Shown: one piece after another, positions 45,641 to 55,774 of the stretch
How positions within the stretch are numbered: the first letter of the stretch is position 1
Layout of the letters: the number at the start of each line of letters is the position of its first letter
Origin: Cyanobium sp. PCC 7001
Lineage (GTDB): Bacteria; Cyanobacteriota; Cyanobacteriia; PCC-6307; Cyanobiaceae
Direction of reading: 5' to 3'
Assembly (NCBI RefSeq): GCF_000155635.1
Contig: NZ_DS990556.1
Span: forward strand, 1,533,637-1,597,636
Length of the DNA: 64,000 bases
Made by a program: the position numbers and the translations under genes
The notes under the pieces: model-generated
Seen by the model: only the letters and a program-made list of their open reading frames with translations
The model's database searches: none
What the model was told of the DNA's origin: nothing

Positions 45641-47454
45641 GCGGCCCCATGACAACCGGAGCGGTCTGGGGCCTGAGTTTCAGTCCCGCCGGAGAACCCG
45701 TGCTGCAGCGCCTGCAGAGCGCGGGCGTGCTTGATCACCGCGTGGCCAGCGGCTCCGGTTCCGGCACCGAAGCGGAGGATGCCCGCAGCGTGCTCGAGCG
45801 CAACTGGAGCCGTGCGGGCGGGTTCGTGGTGGTGGGTGCCTGCGGGCTGGTGATCCGGCTGCTGGCTCCGCTGCTCGGCAGCAAAGCGAGCGACCCCGCC
45901 GTGGTGGTGCTCGACCCCCGCGGCCGCTTTGTGGTGCCCTTGCTGGGCAGCCATGCCGCCGGGGGGGAGGACCTGGCGCGGCGAGTCGCCGCCCTGCTGG
46001 ACGCGACGGTGGTGAGCACCGGCAGCAGCAGCGGCCTCGGCACCCTGGCCCTCGACCGGTTCGGGGAACGCTGGGGCTGGCGGCGGGGCCGTGATGGCGA
46101 CTGGAATCGACTGATGCAGCAGGCCGCCCGCGATCCCGCCGGGCTGGCCATCCATCAGAGCGCGGGAAGCAGACGCTGGCGGGAGCTGGCGGCAAGCCAG
46201 ACGTTGCCGCCAGTGGGTTCGGAGTCCCGCGGCGACGGTGCCACGCTGTTCATCACGGCCGAGCAAGGCCCCGGCTGCCGCTGGCATCCCCCCTGTCTCT
46301 GGCTGGGCATCGGCTGTGAACGCCACACCAGCCTGTCCGTGCTGGAGCGTCTGGTGAGCGGGGCACTGCAGGACGCGAGCCTGGCGCCGGAAGCGGTGGC
46401 CGGCCTGGCGAGCATCGATCGCAAGGCCGATGAGCCCGCCCTGCTCGAACTGGCGGCCAGCCACCAATGGCCGCTGCGCTGGCTTCCTGCCTCGGAGCTG
46501 CGCCGGATTCCCGTGCCCAACCCCTCGGCGGTGGTGGAGGCGGAGATGGGAACCGCCAGCGTGGCCGAGGCCGCTGCACTGATTGCAGCGGGCTCGGGAT
46601 CGCGGCTGCTGGTGCCGAAAACCATCGAACGTGCGGCCGATCAGGAATCCGGTGCGGCCACCGTGGCCGTGGCGATCGCCGCCGAGCAGCAGGCCCCCCA
46701 CCGCGGAACGCTGCATCTGGTGGGCAGCGGGCCGGGACGCCTGGATCTGCTCACCCCCGATGCCCGCCTGGCCCTGGCCGAGGCCACGGTGTGGGTGGGC
46801 TACAGCCTCTATCTCGATCTGCTGGAGCCGTTGCGCCGGCCCGATCAGGCGCGCCTCGACGGCCAGCTCACCCAGGAGCGCGAACGCTGCCGGCAGGCCC
46901 TGGAGCTGGCGAACCAGGGCGTTGCGGTGGCCCTGGTCTCCTCCGGCGACAGCGGCATCTACGCCATGGCGGGGCTCGCCCTGGAGCTCTGGCTGCAACA
47001 GCCCGGGAACGCCCGGCCCCAGTTCCTGGTGCATCCGGGAATCTCGGCGCTGCAGCTGGCGGCGGCGCGGGCCGGGGCGCCGCTGATGCACGATTTCTGC
47101 ACCATCAGCCTCAGCGATCGGCTGACGCCCTGGGATGTGATCGAACAGCGGCTGCGCAGCGCCGCTCAAGGGGATTTCGTGGTGGCTCTCTACAACCCCC
47201 GCTCCCGCGATCGCCACTGGCAACTGGAGCGGGCCCGCACCCTGCTGCTGGAAGCCCGGAGCCCGGAAACCCCCGTGGTGCTGGCACGGCAACTGGGTCG
47301 CCCGGAGGAATCCGTGACCCTCCATAGCCTCGGCGCACTTCCGGTGGAGCGGGTGGACATGCTGACGCTGGTGCTGATCGGCAACAGCAGCAGCTACAGC
47401 CAGGACGGACGGATGGTCACGCCCCGTGGCTATCCCGGTGCGGAGCTGAGCTGA
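45637..47454 (+). CDS. cobJ: CbiG-CobJ fusion: cobalt-precorrin processing protein / precorrin-3B C17-methyltransferase
   Basis: A 605-residue corrin-ring enzyme. Residues ~1-340 are CbiG-like (GGFVVVGACGLVIRLLAPLLGSK, VVVLDPRGRFVVPLLGSHAAGGEDLARRVA, LWLGIGCERHTSLSVLERLV, GLASIDRKADEPALLELA). Residues ~355-605 are the SAM-dependent methyltransferase: LHLVGSGPGRLDLLTPDARLAL, VWVGYSLYLDLLEPL, VALVSSGDSGIYAMAGLA, HDFCTISLSDRLTPWDVIEQRL, FVVALYNPRSRDR. Together they open the delta-lactone and contract the ring in cobalamin or pseudocobalamin synthesis. This fusion is known from cyanobacteria. Four-base overlap with the upstream exported-protein gene. Confidence 0.92.
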   Translation: MSGPMTTGAVWGLSFSPAGEPVLQRLQSAGVLDHRVASGSGSGTEAEDARSVLERNWSRAGGFVVVGACGLVIRLLAPLLGSKASDPAVVVLDPRGRFVVPLLGSHAAGGEDLARRVAALLDATVVSTGSSSGLGTLALDRFGERWGWRRGRDGDWNRLMQQAARDPAGLAIHQSAGSRRWRELAASQTLPPVGSESRGDGATLFITAEQGPGCRWHPPCLWLGIGCERHTSLSVLERLVSGALQDASLAPEAVAGLASIDRKADEPALLELAASHQWPLRWLPASELRRIPVPNPSAVVEAEMGTASVAEAAALIAAGSGSRLLVPKTIERAADQESGAATVAVAIAAEQQAPHRGTLHLVGSGPGRLDLLTPDARLALAEATVWVGYSLYLDLLEPLRRPDQARLDGQLTQERERCRQALELANQGVAVALVSSGDSGIYAMAGLALELWLQQPGNARPQFLVHPGISALQLAAARAGAPLMHDFCTISLSDRLTPWDVIEQRLRSAAQGDFVVALYNPRSRDRHWQLERARTLLLEARSPETPVVLARQLGRPEESVTLHSLGALPVERVDMLTLVLIGNSSSYSQDGRMVTPRGYPGAELS

Positions 47455-47563
47455 GCGCTGCAAGCAGCCGCTGGGCTGGGCCGCGGCGAAGGTTCTGCCC
47501 CCGGGTGGAGGGCGTGTGAAACCTCGAGCCGCAAGCCGGCAGCTGGCCGCGATTGGAGGAGAA

Positions 47564-47637
47564 TCGGGATGACAGGATTCGAACCTGCGGCCCCTTCGTC
47601 CCGAACGAAGTGCGCTACCAAGCTGCGCTACATCCCG
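47564..47637 (-). tRNA. tRNA-Pro (anticodon CGG)
   Basis: 74 nt. Acceptor CGGGATG/CATCCCG, anticodon arm CTTCG-TTCGGGA-CGAAG with anticodon CGG, T-arm CAGG-TTCGAAT-CCTG. Discriminator A; CCA not encoded. Confidence 0.95.
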
Positions 47638-47782
47638 ATGGCGCGACTTTAGGGGATGGGAGGGCGTGCCTCCCTGCTGCTCTGCCTCGCGCCTGTGCCG
47701 CCTGAGCGCCGCAGAGTTCAGAGAGCGGCTGGGTAGGCTGAGCAGCCGTGAAGACCCTGGCCGCCCGATTGTTCCCGATTCC

Positions 47783-48652
47783 GTGCTGAAGCCCGACTGG
47801 CTGCGTGTGAAGGCTCCCCAGCGGGAACGGATCGGCGCCGTCGCCGACCTGCTGGTGGACCTGAAGCTCAACACCGTCTGCCAGGAGGCGAGCTGCCCCA
47901 ACATCGGTGAATGCTTTGCGGGGGGTACGGCCACCTTCCTGATCATGGGACCGGGCTGCACCCGGGCTTGCCCCTACTGCGACATCGATTTCGACAAGAG
48001 CGTGCGCGCCCTTGACCCCACGGAGCCCGAACGGCTGGGCGAGGCGGTGGCCCGGCTCGGGCTCCAGCACGTGGTGATCACCTCCGTGAACCGCGACGAC
48101 CTCCCCGATGGTGGCGCAAGCCAGTTCGTGGCCTGCATGGAGCAGGTGCGGCAACGGTCGCCAGGCACCACCATCGAGCTGCTGATCCCGGACTTCTGCG
48201 GCAACTGGGAGGCCCTCGCCGCCGTGATGGCGGGCGCACCGGACGTGCTCAACCACAACATCGAGACCGTGCCCAGGCTCTACCGAAAGGCACGGCCTCA
48301 GGGGATCTACCAGCGATCCCTGGAGCTGCTCCGACGCGTGCACGACCACTGGCCCCGCGCCTACACCAAATCCGGCCTGATGGCGGGACTTGGTGAGAAC
48401 GATGGGGAGATTCAAAGCGTGATGAACGACCTGCATGATCACCACGTGGACATCATCACCATCGGGCAATATCTCTCACCCGGCCCCAAGCATCTTCCGG
48501 TGGACCGCTTCGTGACACCGGAGCAGTTCGAGAGCTACAGGCGCTACGGAGAAGACCAGCTTGGCTTTCTGCAGGTTGTCAGCAGCCCTCTCACCCGCAG
48601 CAGCTATCACGCCGGTGAGGTCCGCAGGCTGATGCAGTTGCATCCTCGCTGA
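47783..48652 (+). CDS. lipA: Lipoyl synthase
   Basis: A radical-SAM enzyme inserting two sulfurs into octanoyl chains of lipoyl domains. The auxiliary cluster motif is [12 protein letters not shown] and the radical-SAM motif [12 protein letters not shown]; also [44 protein letters not shown]. The GTG at 47783 ([12 protein letters not shown]) gives 289 residues and matches the cyanobacterial N-terminus; the frame is open back to a GTG at 47666 but that stretch has no family resemblance. A TAGGCT at 47734-47739 could be the -10. Confidence 0.93.
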   Translation: MLKPDWLRVKAPQRERIGAVADLLVDLKLNTVCQEASCPNIGECFAGGTATFLIMGPGCTRACPYCDIDFDKSVRALDPTEPERLGEAVARLGLQHVVITSVNRDDLPDGGASQFVACMEQVRQRSPGTTIELLIPDFCGNWEALAAVMAGAPDVLNHNIETVPRLYRKARPQGIYQRSLELLRRVHDHWPRAYTKSGLMAGLGENDGEIQSVMNDLHDHHVDIITIGQYLSPGPKHLPVDRFVTPEQFESYRRYGEDQLGFLQVVSSPLTRSSYHAGEVRRLMQLHPR

Positions 48653-48717
48653 GATCTCGGCTGAGATCGAGGCCAGTCCCTGCAGTCGACGGAAGGCTCT
48701 GTGGAAAGCTCGATGAG

Positions 48718-48741
48718 CGGTGGGGCAGGCTCACCCCACCG
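48718..48741. terminator. Symmetric hairpin spanning the glsF stop codon
   Basis: Perfect 8-bp stem cggtgggg/ccccaccg with an 8-base loop that contains the glsF stop. It lacks a T-run on either side; it lies between the convergent lipA and glsF genes and could terminate both. Confidence 0.4.
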
Positions 48742-51700
48742 CCACCGCCTCCCGCTCCACCAGGCCCACCGTCTCCTTCTCACTGGGCGGCACCAGCACC
48801 TTGAAGCGTGACTTCCAGCTGGACCAGTCCGCCAGGATGCTGGCCGCCTTGGTGCTTCCCGTGGCCTGGAGATGGGCCTCGAGCAGGGGCCGCAGCAGCT
48901 CGTCCTGCTCCGGCGTCGTGAGGTCGCAGAGGGTCACGGTCTCGGGGTTGAGGCGATCGGCCAGGCCGCCGGATTCATCCAGCAGGAAGGCCACACCACC
49001 GGTCATGCCGGCGGCCACGTTGCGGCCGGTGCTGCCCAGCACCACCACGATGCCGCCCGTCATGTATTCACAGCAGTGATCGCCGGTGCCTTCCACCACC
49101 GCCCGGGCCCCGCTGTTGCGCACGGCGAAGCGCTCACCGGCGCGGCCGAGTGCGAACAGCTCCCCTCCGGTGGCTCCGTAGAGGCAGGTGTTGCCGAGGA
49201 TCACCTGGGAGCCGGGATCCCTGCTGCCCGCCTGGGGCACCACCGTGACGCGACCGCCGTTGATGCCCTTGCCCACGTAGTCATTGGCATCACCGATCAG
49301 CCGCACGTTCATGCCCTGCAGCAGGAACGCGCCAAAGCTTTGCCCTGCGGCTCCGCTAAAGGTGAGATCCAGCTGCCCCTGGAACCCTCTGTTGCCGTGG
49401 CGGGCGGCGATCTCTCCGGCCAGGCGCGCCCCGACGCTGCGGTCGGTGTTCACGATGGCCAGGCTGCGCTCCACGGTGCCGTGGCCTTCGATGGCCGCCA
49501 TCACGGCGGCATCGGCCAGGAGGGTGTCTTCGAGGATGGGGCCGTTGCCGTGGGCATCGTGCTCATGCAGCAGCCAGGAGCGGTCGGCTGGATCCGCCAC
49601 CGGATCGATCAGGCAGGAGAGATCGAGGCTGCGGGTCTTGGTGAGGGGCACATCCCGCGGCTGCAGCAGTTCGGTGCGACCGATCAGGTCCTCCAGGCGC
49701 GCAACGCCCAGCACGCTCAGCAGCTGACGCACCTCCTCGGCCACGTAGAGGAAGAAGTTCACCACATGCTCGGGCAGTCCGGTGAAGCGCTGGCGCAGGG
49801 CCTCCTTCTGGGTGGCTACCCCCACCGGGCAGTTGTTGGTGTGGCAGACGCGGGCCATGATGCAGCCCTCGGCGATCATCGCCACCGACCCGAAGCCGAA
49901 CTCCTCGGCCCCGAGCAGGGCGGCGATGATCACGTCCCAGCCGGTCTTGAGGCCCCCGTCGGCGCGCAGCAGCACCCGATCCCGCAGGCCATTGGTGAGC
50001 AGGGACCGGTGCACCTCCGTGAGGCCCAGCTCCCAGGGGGTACCGGCGTGCTTGATCGAACTGAGCGGGGAGGCGCCGGTGCCGCCGTCGTGCCCGGAGA
50101 TCTGGATCACATCGGCATTGGCCTTGGCCACGCCAGCGGCGATCGTGCCGATGCCGATCTCGGCCACCAGCTTCACGCTCACCTTGGCTGCGGGGTGCAC
50201 CTGGTGCAGGTCGTGGATCAACTGGGCCAGGTCCTCGATCGAATAGATGTCGTGGTGGGGAGGAGGGGAGATCAGGGCCACCCCCGCCTTGCTGTTGCGC
50301 AGCCAGGCGATGTAGGGATCCACCTTGGGTCCGGGCAGCTGCCCGCCTTCTCCGGGCTTGGCCCCCTGGGCCACCTTGATCTCGAGCTGCCGGCCGCTGC
50401 GGAGGTATTCCGGCGTCACCCCGAAGCGGCCGGAGGCGATCTGCTTGATCGCGGAGCAGGCGCTGTCGCCGTTGCGGAGGCCGCGGATGGTGGGAAGGCT
50501 GGCGGAGCGGCCTTCGGCGTCCACGTCCTGAAGCACATGGAAGCGGGCTGGATCCTCTCCCCCCTCGCCGCTGTTGCTCTTGCCGCCGATGCGGTTCATC
50601 GCCACGGCGAGCACCTCATGGGCTTCCCGCGACAGCGCGCCGAGGCTCATGCCGCCGGTGCAGAAGCGGCTGCAGATGCTCTCCACGCTCTCCACCTGCT
50701 CCAGGGGCAGGGGCGTGGCGGCGGGCCTGAGCTCCAGCAGATCGCGCAGGGCCGTCACTGGCCGGTGCTCCAGCAGCGTCTTGTAGGTGGAGAAGTGGTC
50801 ATAGCCGGGGCCCGCCGCGACAGCGGCATGGAGGGCCTTGGCCATCTCGGGACTGTTGAGGTGGAACTCACCGCCGGTGCGGTACTGCACGAAGCCCATG
50901 AACTCGAGCTTGGTGCGGTTCAGTTCCGGGAACGCCTTGGCGTGGAAACTGAGCGTCTCGCTGGCCAGATCCGCCAGGCTCAGGCCCGCCACCCGGCTGG
51001 TGGTGCCGCGGAAGGCCAGATCGATCAGGTCGGCGCCGATGCCGATGGCTTCGAAGATCTGGGCCCCGTGGTAGCTGGCCAGCAGGGAGATCCCGATCTT
51101 GGAGAGGATCTTGCGCAGACCATCCTCCAGGGCCTTGCGCACGTTGGCCTGCACCCGGGCTGCCGTGAGCTCGGGCAGCCTGCCCCGCTCGATCAGCTTC
51201 TGGGTCTTGGGGTGGGCCAGCCAGTGGCGGGTGGTTTCCCAGGTGAGCCAGGGGCACACGGCGCTGGCGCCGAAACCGATCAGGCAGGCCAGATGGTGGG
51301 TGCTCCAGCACTGGGCCGTGTCCACCACCAGGGAAGTCTGCAGCCGCAGGCCCAGGGCCAGCAGGTGGTGATGCACCGCACCGACCGCCAGCAGCGGCGG
51401 GATGTAGGTGGTGGTGGCGTTGATGCCGCGGTCGGAGAGCACCAGGATCTGGCTGCCCCCGCGCACGGCCGCTTCCGCCTCGCTGCGGAGCCGGTTGATC
51501 GCCCCCTCCAGCCCCGCCGGACCATCCTCGATCGACAGCAGGGTGCTGAGGGTGGTGCTGGGGAGCCCCTGCTGCCCCACCGCCTCCAGTTCGGCTTCGT
51601 TGAGGATGGGGCTGGAGAGATGGAGCACCGCGGCCGAGGCCGGTTCCGGACGCAGGGGGGACCCGCGCCGGCCCAGATGCATCTCCAGGCTCATCACCAG

Positions 51701-53317
51701 CTTTTCCCGCAGGGGGTCGATCGGCGGGTTGGTGACCTGGGCGAAACGCTGCTTGAAGTAGTCGTAGAGCAGGTGGGGCTTGCTGGAGAGCACCGCCAGG
51801 GGGATGTCATCACCCATGCAGTAGGTGGGCTCCTTGGCGGCGCCGGCCATGTCCTCGATCACCAGATCGAGGTCCTCGGCGGTGAAGCCGAAGGCCGTCT
51901 GCTGCTGCAGGAGTTCCAGGTCGTCGAGCTGGCGCTGGTCCTCCCAGGGCTGGGCCAGCAGGGTGCGGCGATGCTCGGCGAGCCAGGCTCCGTAGGGGTG
52001 GCGGCTCGCCACCTCCTGCTTCACGTCCCAGTTGTGCAGGAGGCGGCACTGCTCCAGGTCAACCGCGAGCATCTGGCCGGGACCCAGACGGCCCTTCTCG
52101 ACGATGCTGCTCTCCACCAGGTCCACCACCCCGGTTTCCGAACCCATCACCACGAAGCCATCGCTGGTGATGCAGTAGCGGGCCGGCCTGAGGCCGTTGC
52201 GGTCGAGGGTGGCCCCCACGCTGCGGCCGTCGGCGAACACCAGCAGCGCGGGGCCATCCCAGGGCTCCTGGGTGCAGGCGGAGTACTCGTAGAAGGCCTG
52301 GATCTCGGGCTTGTCGGCCAGTTCCGGCTGATCCCGGAAGGCCTCGGGCACCAGGGTGAGCAGGCTCTCGGTGATGGGGCGCCCGCTCCGCACCATCAGC
52401 TCGAGGGTGGCATCGAGGTTGGCGGAATCGCTGAAGGCGGCGTTCACCACCGGGCGGAGGTCGTCGGCCGCGTGGCCCCACACCGCTTCGAGATTCACTT
52501 CCGAGGCCTTGGCCCAGTTGATGTTGCCCAGCAGGGTGTTGATCTCCCCGTTGTGGCCGAGCAGGCGCATCGGCTGGGCCAGGGGCCAGCGGGGCAGGGT
52601 GTTGGTGCTGAAGCGGCGGTGGTACACGGCGAAACTCACCGCGAAGCGCGTGTCGCGCAGATCGGCGTAGAACGCCGCCAGCACCTCGGATCGCACCATG
52701 CCCTTGTAGACCACGGTGCGGTTGCTGAGCGAGGCGAAATAGAGGTCTCCCGCGCCCGGGCCCCAGGTCTCGCGGGCCCGATCGCCGCAGCGGCGCCGCA
52801 GGCGGAACAGCAGGCCTTCGAGGGCGTCGCCATGCACGTCGGCCGCCAGCAGCCACTGCTCGATCACAGGGGCCGTGGAGCGCGCCATGGGCCCGAGCAC
52901 GCTGGGATCCACCGGCACGGGGCGCCAGCCGAGGGAGCGCAGACCCAGCTGAGCCGCCTCGGCTTCACAGAACCGGCGCGCTTCATCCCGGCGTTCGGCA
53001 GCGGCGGGAAGAAACACCATCCCCAGACCGCGATGCTGGGACACGGAGTCCGCAGCGGCTGGCCACACCGCCTCGAGGTAGGTCCAGGGAATGCCGCAGA
53101 GCACTCCAGCGCCGTCGCCGGAGTCACCATCGCCGCCGCAGCCGCCGCGGTGCTCCATGCAGTCGAGGCCGCGGAGGGCCTGCTGCAGCACCCAGTGGCT
53201 GCGTTCTCCCTTCAGGGAGGCGAGGAATCCCACGCCGCAGGCATCCCGTTCCCCGGCCACGGCCTCAGGAGCAGGGCTGTCGCAGTGCGGCCAAACGGGG
53301 CGGGTGGGACGAGGCAT
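48731..53317 (-). CDS. glsF: Ferredoxin-dependent glutamate synthase
   Basis: A 1528-residue GOGAT making two glutamates from glutamine and 2-oxoglutarate. The N-terminal class II amidotransferase follows a ~28-residue propeptide: the nucleophile Cys is in ERDACGVGFLASLKG. The central FMN-binding synthase domain includes GEGGEDPARF, SGRFGVTPEYL, EIKVAQGAKPGEGGQLPG, ISGHDGGTGASPLSSIKHAG and the 3Fe-4S ligands around CIMARVCHTNNCPVGV. The C-terminal GXGXG beta-helix ends before LVPPSEKETVG. No NADPH small subunit is adjacent, consistent with the ferredoxin form. ATG at 53317 (MPRPTRPV) is preferred; the frame extends upstream into the divergent promoter region. Confidence 0.96.
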   Translation of the reverse strand: MPRPTRPVWPHCDSPAPEAVAGERDACGVGFLASLKGERSHWVLQQALRGLDCMEHRGGCGGDGDSGDGAGVLCGIPWTYLEAVWPAAADSVSQHRGLGMVFLPAAAERRDEARRFCEAEAAQLGLRSLGWRPVPVDPSVLGPMARSTAPVIEQWLLAADVHGDALEGLLFRLRRRCGDRARETWGPGAGDLYFASLSNRTVVYKGMVRSEVLAAFYADLRDTRFAVSFAVYHRRFSTNTLPRWPLAQPMRLLGHNGEINTLLGNINWAKASEVNLEAVWGHAADDLRPVVNAAFSDSANLDATLELMVRSGRPITESLLTLVPEAFRDQPELADKPEIQAFYEYSACTQEPWDGPALLVFADGRSVGATLDRNGLRPARYCITSDGFVVMGSETGVVDLVESSIVEKGRLGPGQMLAVDLEQCRLLHNWDVKQEVASRHPYGAWLAEHRRTLLAQPWEDQRQLDDLELLQQQTAFGFTAEDLDLVIEDMAGAAKEPTYCMGDDIPLAVLSSKPHLLYDYFKQRFAQVTNPPIDPLREKLVMSLEMHLGRRGSPLRPEPASAAVLHLSSPILNEAELEAVGQQGLPSTTLSTLLSIEDGPAGLEGAINRLRSEAEAAVRGGSQILVLSDRGINATTTYIPPLLAVGAVHHHLLALGLRLQTSLVVDTAQCWSTHHLACLIGFGASAVCPWLTWETTRHWLAHPKTQKLIERGRLPELTAARVQANVRKALEDGLRKILSKIGISLLASYHGAQIFEAIGIGADLIDLAFRGTTSRVAGLSLADLASETLSFHAKAFPELNRTKLEFMGFVQYRTGGEFHLNSPEMAKALHAAVAAGPGYDHFSTYKTLLEHRPVTALRDLLELRPAATPLPLEQVESVESICSRFCTGGMSLGALSREAHEVLAVAMNRIGGKSNSGEGGEDPARFHVLQDVDAEGRSASLPTIRGLRNGDSACSAIKQIASGRFGVTPEYLRSGRQLEIKVAQGAKPGEGGQLPGPKVDPYIAWLRNSKAGVALISPPPHHDIYSIEDLAQLIHDLHQVHPAAKVSVKLVAEIGIGTIAAGVAKANADVIQISGHDGGTGASPLSSIKHAGTPWELGLTEVHRSLLTNGLRDRVLLRADGGLKTGWDVIIAALLGAEEFGFGSVAMIAEGCIMARVCHTNNCPVGVATQKEALRQRFTGLPEHVVNFFLYVAEEVRQLLSVLGVARLEDLIGRTELLQPRDVPLTKTRSLDLSCLIDPVADPADRSWLLHEHDAHGNGPILEDTLLADAAVMAAIEGHGTVERSLAIVNTDRSVGARLAGEIAARHGNRGFQGQLDLTFSGAAGQSFGAFLLQGMNVRLIGDANDYVGKGINGGRVTVVPQAGSRDPGSQVILGNTCLYGATGGELFALGRAGERFAVRNSGARAVVEGTGDHCCEYMTGGIVVVLGSTGRNVAAGMTGGVAFLLDESGGLADRLNPETVTLCDLTTPEQDELLRPLLEAHLQATGSTKAASILADWSSWKSRFKVLVPPSEKETVGLVEREAVAVG

Positions 53318-53472
53318 AGCCCGGGATTCTGGAGTTGGTGTCAGCGGGCCCCCCATGGCTGCAGGGTCCCGGCAGGGATCTGCGGCCGTCGAGCCTTCAG
53401 AAACAGTGAGCCTGATCCTAGGGATCGGTATCCCCGGAGCACGGCTAGCGTCAGCGGGTTTGCACGGCTGGG

Positions 53473-55314
53473 ATGGGTTCCGTCGGAGCGAGAGATTCCC
53501 TGTCGCCATCGACCGCCGCCGCGAACCTGCGCTTCCGCGCTCAGAGGCGGGGCGCCCACCTGCTGAGGGGGGGGCTGCTGATGCTGGCGACTGCGCTCCC
53601 GCCCATCGCCGCTGCCGCCGCCCCGAGAATGCCGCTGCCGCCCCCACCGCCGCCGGCGACGGGCTCCCCTTCCATGGCCGAACAGCTGGGCGGCGGCGAG
53701 CGCCAGGGCACCGGCATCAGCATCAATGGTCAGTCCCAGCAGGCCCGCTGGCTCTGGATCGGCCCTGCGGACGGCCCGCCGCGCCAGCTCTGGCTGCCTC
53801 TGGAGGTGCTGGAGAACCAGCTGGGGGTGAGCAGCCGCAGCCGCCCTGACGGCAGCCTCGATCTGGAATGGTTCGGCCGGCCCCTGCTGGTGCCCCCGGC
53901 CCGGCAGCGCAGCCTCGACGACGAAGTGGCGGTGGATGCCCTGCCGCTGCTCTCCGCCGTGGGGGTGCAGACGGAGGCCCGGGGCGCCCAACTGTCGCTC
54001 AACCTGGCCGCTGCCCCGGTGCTGCAGGTGCGCAGCGGCAACCAACCGGGAGCGCGGCGCCTGGTGCTCGACCTGGGCCGTCCGGCCCTGGTGCGCAGTG
54101 CCGGTGCCCAGCTTCTGCTGGATGTGCAGGCCAGCCCCGCCCAGGTGCAGGAGCTTCGCAACCTGGGGCTTGTGGTGCAGGGCTCCGGGCGGGGGCTGGC
54201 GGTACGGCCCCGCCGCGGACCGGTGAGCAAGGTGTTCACCCTGGGGGATCCGAACCGCCTGGTGATCGACATCCCCGCCGAGGGGGACAGCGGCCCAATC
54301 GCGCCGGCGCCGATCAGCCCGGAGGTGCAGGCCATGATCGGGCGCACCCTGCGCTGGGATCGCCTCGTGCGCGATGGGGTGCGGATCAACGCGGTGCGGA
54401 TCGATCCCCGCACCGCTCCCCTGCAGCTGCGGCCACTGGTGCGGCCCGGCTCGATGGAGGGGCTCACCTCCCTGGTGCAGCTCGCCGGCCAGACCCGGGC
54501 CCTGGTGGCGATCAACGGGGGGTATTTCAACCGGGTGCGGCGCCTGCCGCTCGGGGCCCTCAAGGTGGATGGCCGCTGGATGTCCGGACCGATCCTCAAC
54601 CGCGGCGTGGCGGCCTGGAACGGCAGGGAGGTGCCCAGCTTCGGCCGTCTGCTCCTGGAGGAGTGGGTGATCGGGCCCGACCGGGCCCGCCTGCCGATCG
54701 TGGTGGTGAACAGTGGCTATGTGCAGCGGGGCGTGAGTCGCTACACGGCGGACTGGGGGCCCTTCTACCGGGCGCTGAGTGGCTCGGAGACGGGGCTGCT
54801 GCTCGGCAGCGACGGTGTGGTGAGCCGCAGCCTGGCCAGCGCGGAACTCGCCCAGGGGATTCCCCTGCGCCCGGGGGAGACCCTGCTGGTGGGCCGCGGC
54901 GGCGTCGGGCTGCCCTGGGGGCCCGGCAGCCGCCTGCAGCTCAGCAGCCGGCCCAGCAATGCGCTGGGCAGCATGAACCAGGTGATCGGCGGTGGCCCTC
55001 TGCTGCTGCAGGGCGGCCGGATCACCCTCAATGGAGCGGCCGAGAATTTCAGTGCCAGCTTCCTGCGGCAGGGGGCCCCCCGCACGGTGCTGGGCAGCGA
55101 TGGCCGCGAGGTGTGGCTGATCACCCTGGAGGGCGTCAACGGCAGCGGGCCCACGCTGGGCCAGGCCGCCCAGCTGCTCCGGGCTCTGGGGCTGCGGGAC
55201 GCCCTCAACCTGGACGGCGGCAGTTCCACCGGCCTGGTGCTGGGGGGGAGTCACCAGGTCAAGGGCCGCGGCGTGGCCGGATCGGTGCACAACGGGGTCG
55301 GCCTGGTGCCCTGA
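53473..55314 (+). CDS. Phosphodiester glycosidase (NAGPA-domain) exported protein
   Basis: A 613-residue protein with an N-terminal signal sequence (RGGLLMLATALPPIAAAAAP), a Pro-rich linker, an AMIN-like beta domain (~85-270, ending LGDPNRLVIDIPAEG) and a C-terminal phosphodiester-glycosidase domain (~290-613). The last has QTRALVAINGGYFNRVRRLPLGALKVDGRW, MNQVIGGGPLLLQGG, and the diagnostic DALNLDGGSSTGLVLGG...SVHNGVGLV. The NAGPA fold removes GlcNAc from phosphodiesters in animals; in bacteria it acts on cell-wall or exopolysaccharide phosphodiesters. AMIN regions target proteins to the periplasm/cell wall. Divergent from glsF with a 155 bp spacer in which no clear site was found. Confidence 0.83.
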   Translation: MGSVGARDSLSPSTAAANLRFRAQRRGAHLLRGGLLMLATALPPIAAAAAPRMPLPPPPPPATGSPSMAEQLGGGERQGTGISINGQSQQARWLWIGPADGPPRQLWLPLEVLENQLGVSSRSRPDGSLDLEWFGRPLLVPPARQRSLDDEVAVDALPLLSAVGVQTEARGAQLSLNLAAAPVLQVRSGNQPGARRLVLDLGRPALVRSAGAQLLLDVQASPAQVQELRNLGLVVQGSGRGLAVRPRRGPVSKVFTLGDPNRLVIDIPAEGDSGPIAPAPISPEVQAMIGRTLRWDRLVRDGVRINAVRIDPRTAPLQLRPLVRPGSMEGLTSLVQLAGQTRALVAINGGYFNRVRRLPLGALKVDGRWMSGPILNRGVAAWNGREVPSFGRLLLEEWVIGPDRARLPIVVVNSGYVQRGVSRYTADWGPFYRALSGSETGLLLGSDGVVSRSLASAELAQGIPLRPGETLLVGRGGVGLPWGPGSRLQLSSRPSNALGSMNQVIGGGPLLLQGGRITLNGAAENFSASFLRQGAPRTVLGSDGREVWLITLEGVNGSGPTLGQAAQLLRALGLRDALNLDGGSSTGLVLGGSHQVKGRGVAGSVHNGVGLVP

Positions 55315-55397
55315 GGGCCGGTTCGCCGGCCAGGCGGGAGGTGGAGCCTGCCTGCTGTGGTGCCACAGTGGATCGGCGAGCCATTCCCCGCAGCCCC

Positions 55398-55754
55398 ATG
55401 CCGAAGGGCCACAGTCTGCGCCTTTCAGCCAGCGCGGCCGCTGAGCTGGGCCGCCAGGCCGCCGTGGCGGGCACACCCGGACTGGTCCACCTGGATCTGG
55501 TGGAGGGGGGGTGCGAGCGGTGGACGATCCGGGTGCGGCCCGGCCACCTGGCGGGGGTGCCCATCGCCCGTGCCGACGGCGTGACGCTCTATGCCCCGGC
55601 CGAACAGCTGGAGCTGCTCACCGGCCTCACCCTCGACTACCGCGGTGATCTCAGCGGGGGGGGCTTTCTGGTGCTGCCGGGCGAAGGGGTGGTGAGCTGC
55701 GCCTGCGGGTCGGCCTTCAGCCGGGGCAAGGAGGGGCGGCAGGCGACCCAGTAA
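55398..55754 (+). CDS. Divergent A-type iron-sulfur carrier (IscA/HesB-like)
   Basis: A 118-residue protein. LVHLDLVEGGCERWTIRV corresponds to the first-cysteine strand of A-type carriers, DGVTLYAPAEQLELLTGLTLDYRGDLSGGGFLV to the central domain, and SCACGSAFS to the C-terminal CxC. The first motif differs from the standard GGCSG (GGCERW). A-type proteins deliver Fe-S clusters to apo-proteins; this subgroup, common in picocyanobacteria, is uncharacterised. Ends 54 bp before rpsL. Confidence 0.75.
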   Translation: MPKGHSLRLSASAAAELGRQAAVAGTPGLVHLDLVEGGCERWTIRVRPGHLAGVPIARADGVTLYAPAEQLELLTGLTLDYRGDLSGGGFLVLPGEGVVSCACGSAFSRGKEGRQATQ

Positions 55755-55774
55755 GGTGACGGATTGTCGAAATC

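Noticed and set aside
44632-47961. 1109-codon minus-strand open frame opposite the exported protein, cbiG-cobJ and tRNA-Pro
   Set aside because: Runs antisense through two well-supported genes and across a tRNA; no family resemblance.
48872-53566. 1564-codon plus-strand open frame opposite glsF
   Set aside because: It is the antisense shadow of glsF in high-GC DNA; its translation is Gln/Gly/His/Ala-rich with no domain, while the minus strand encodes a complete glutamate synthase.
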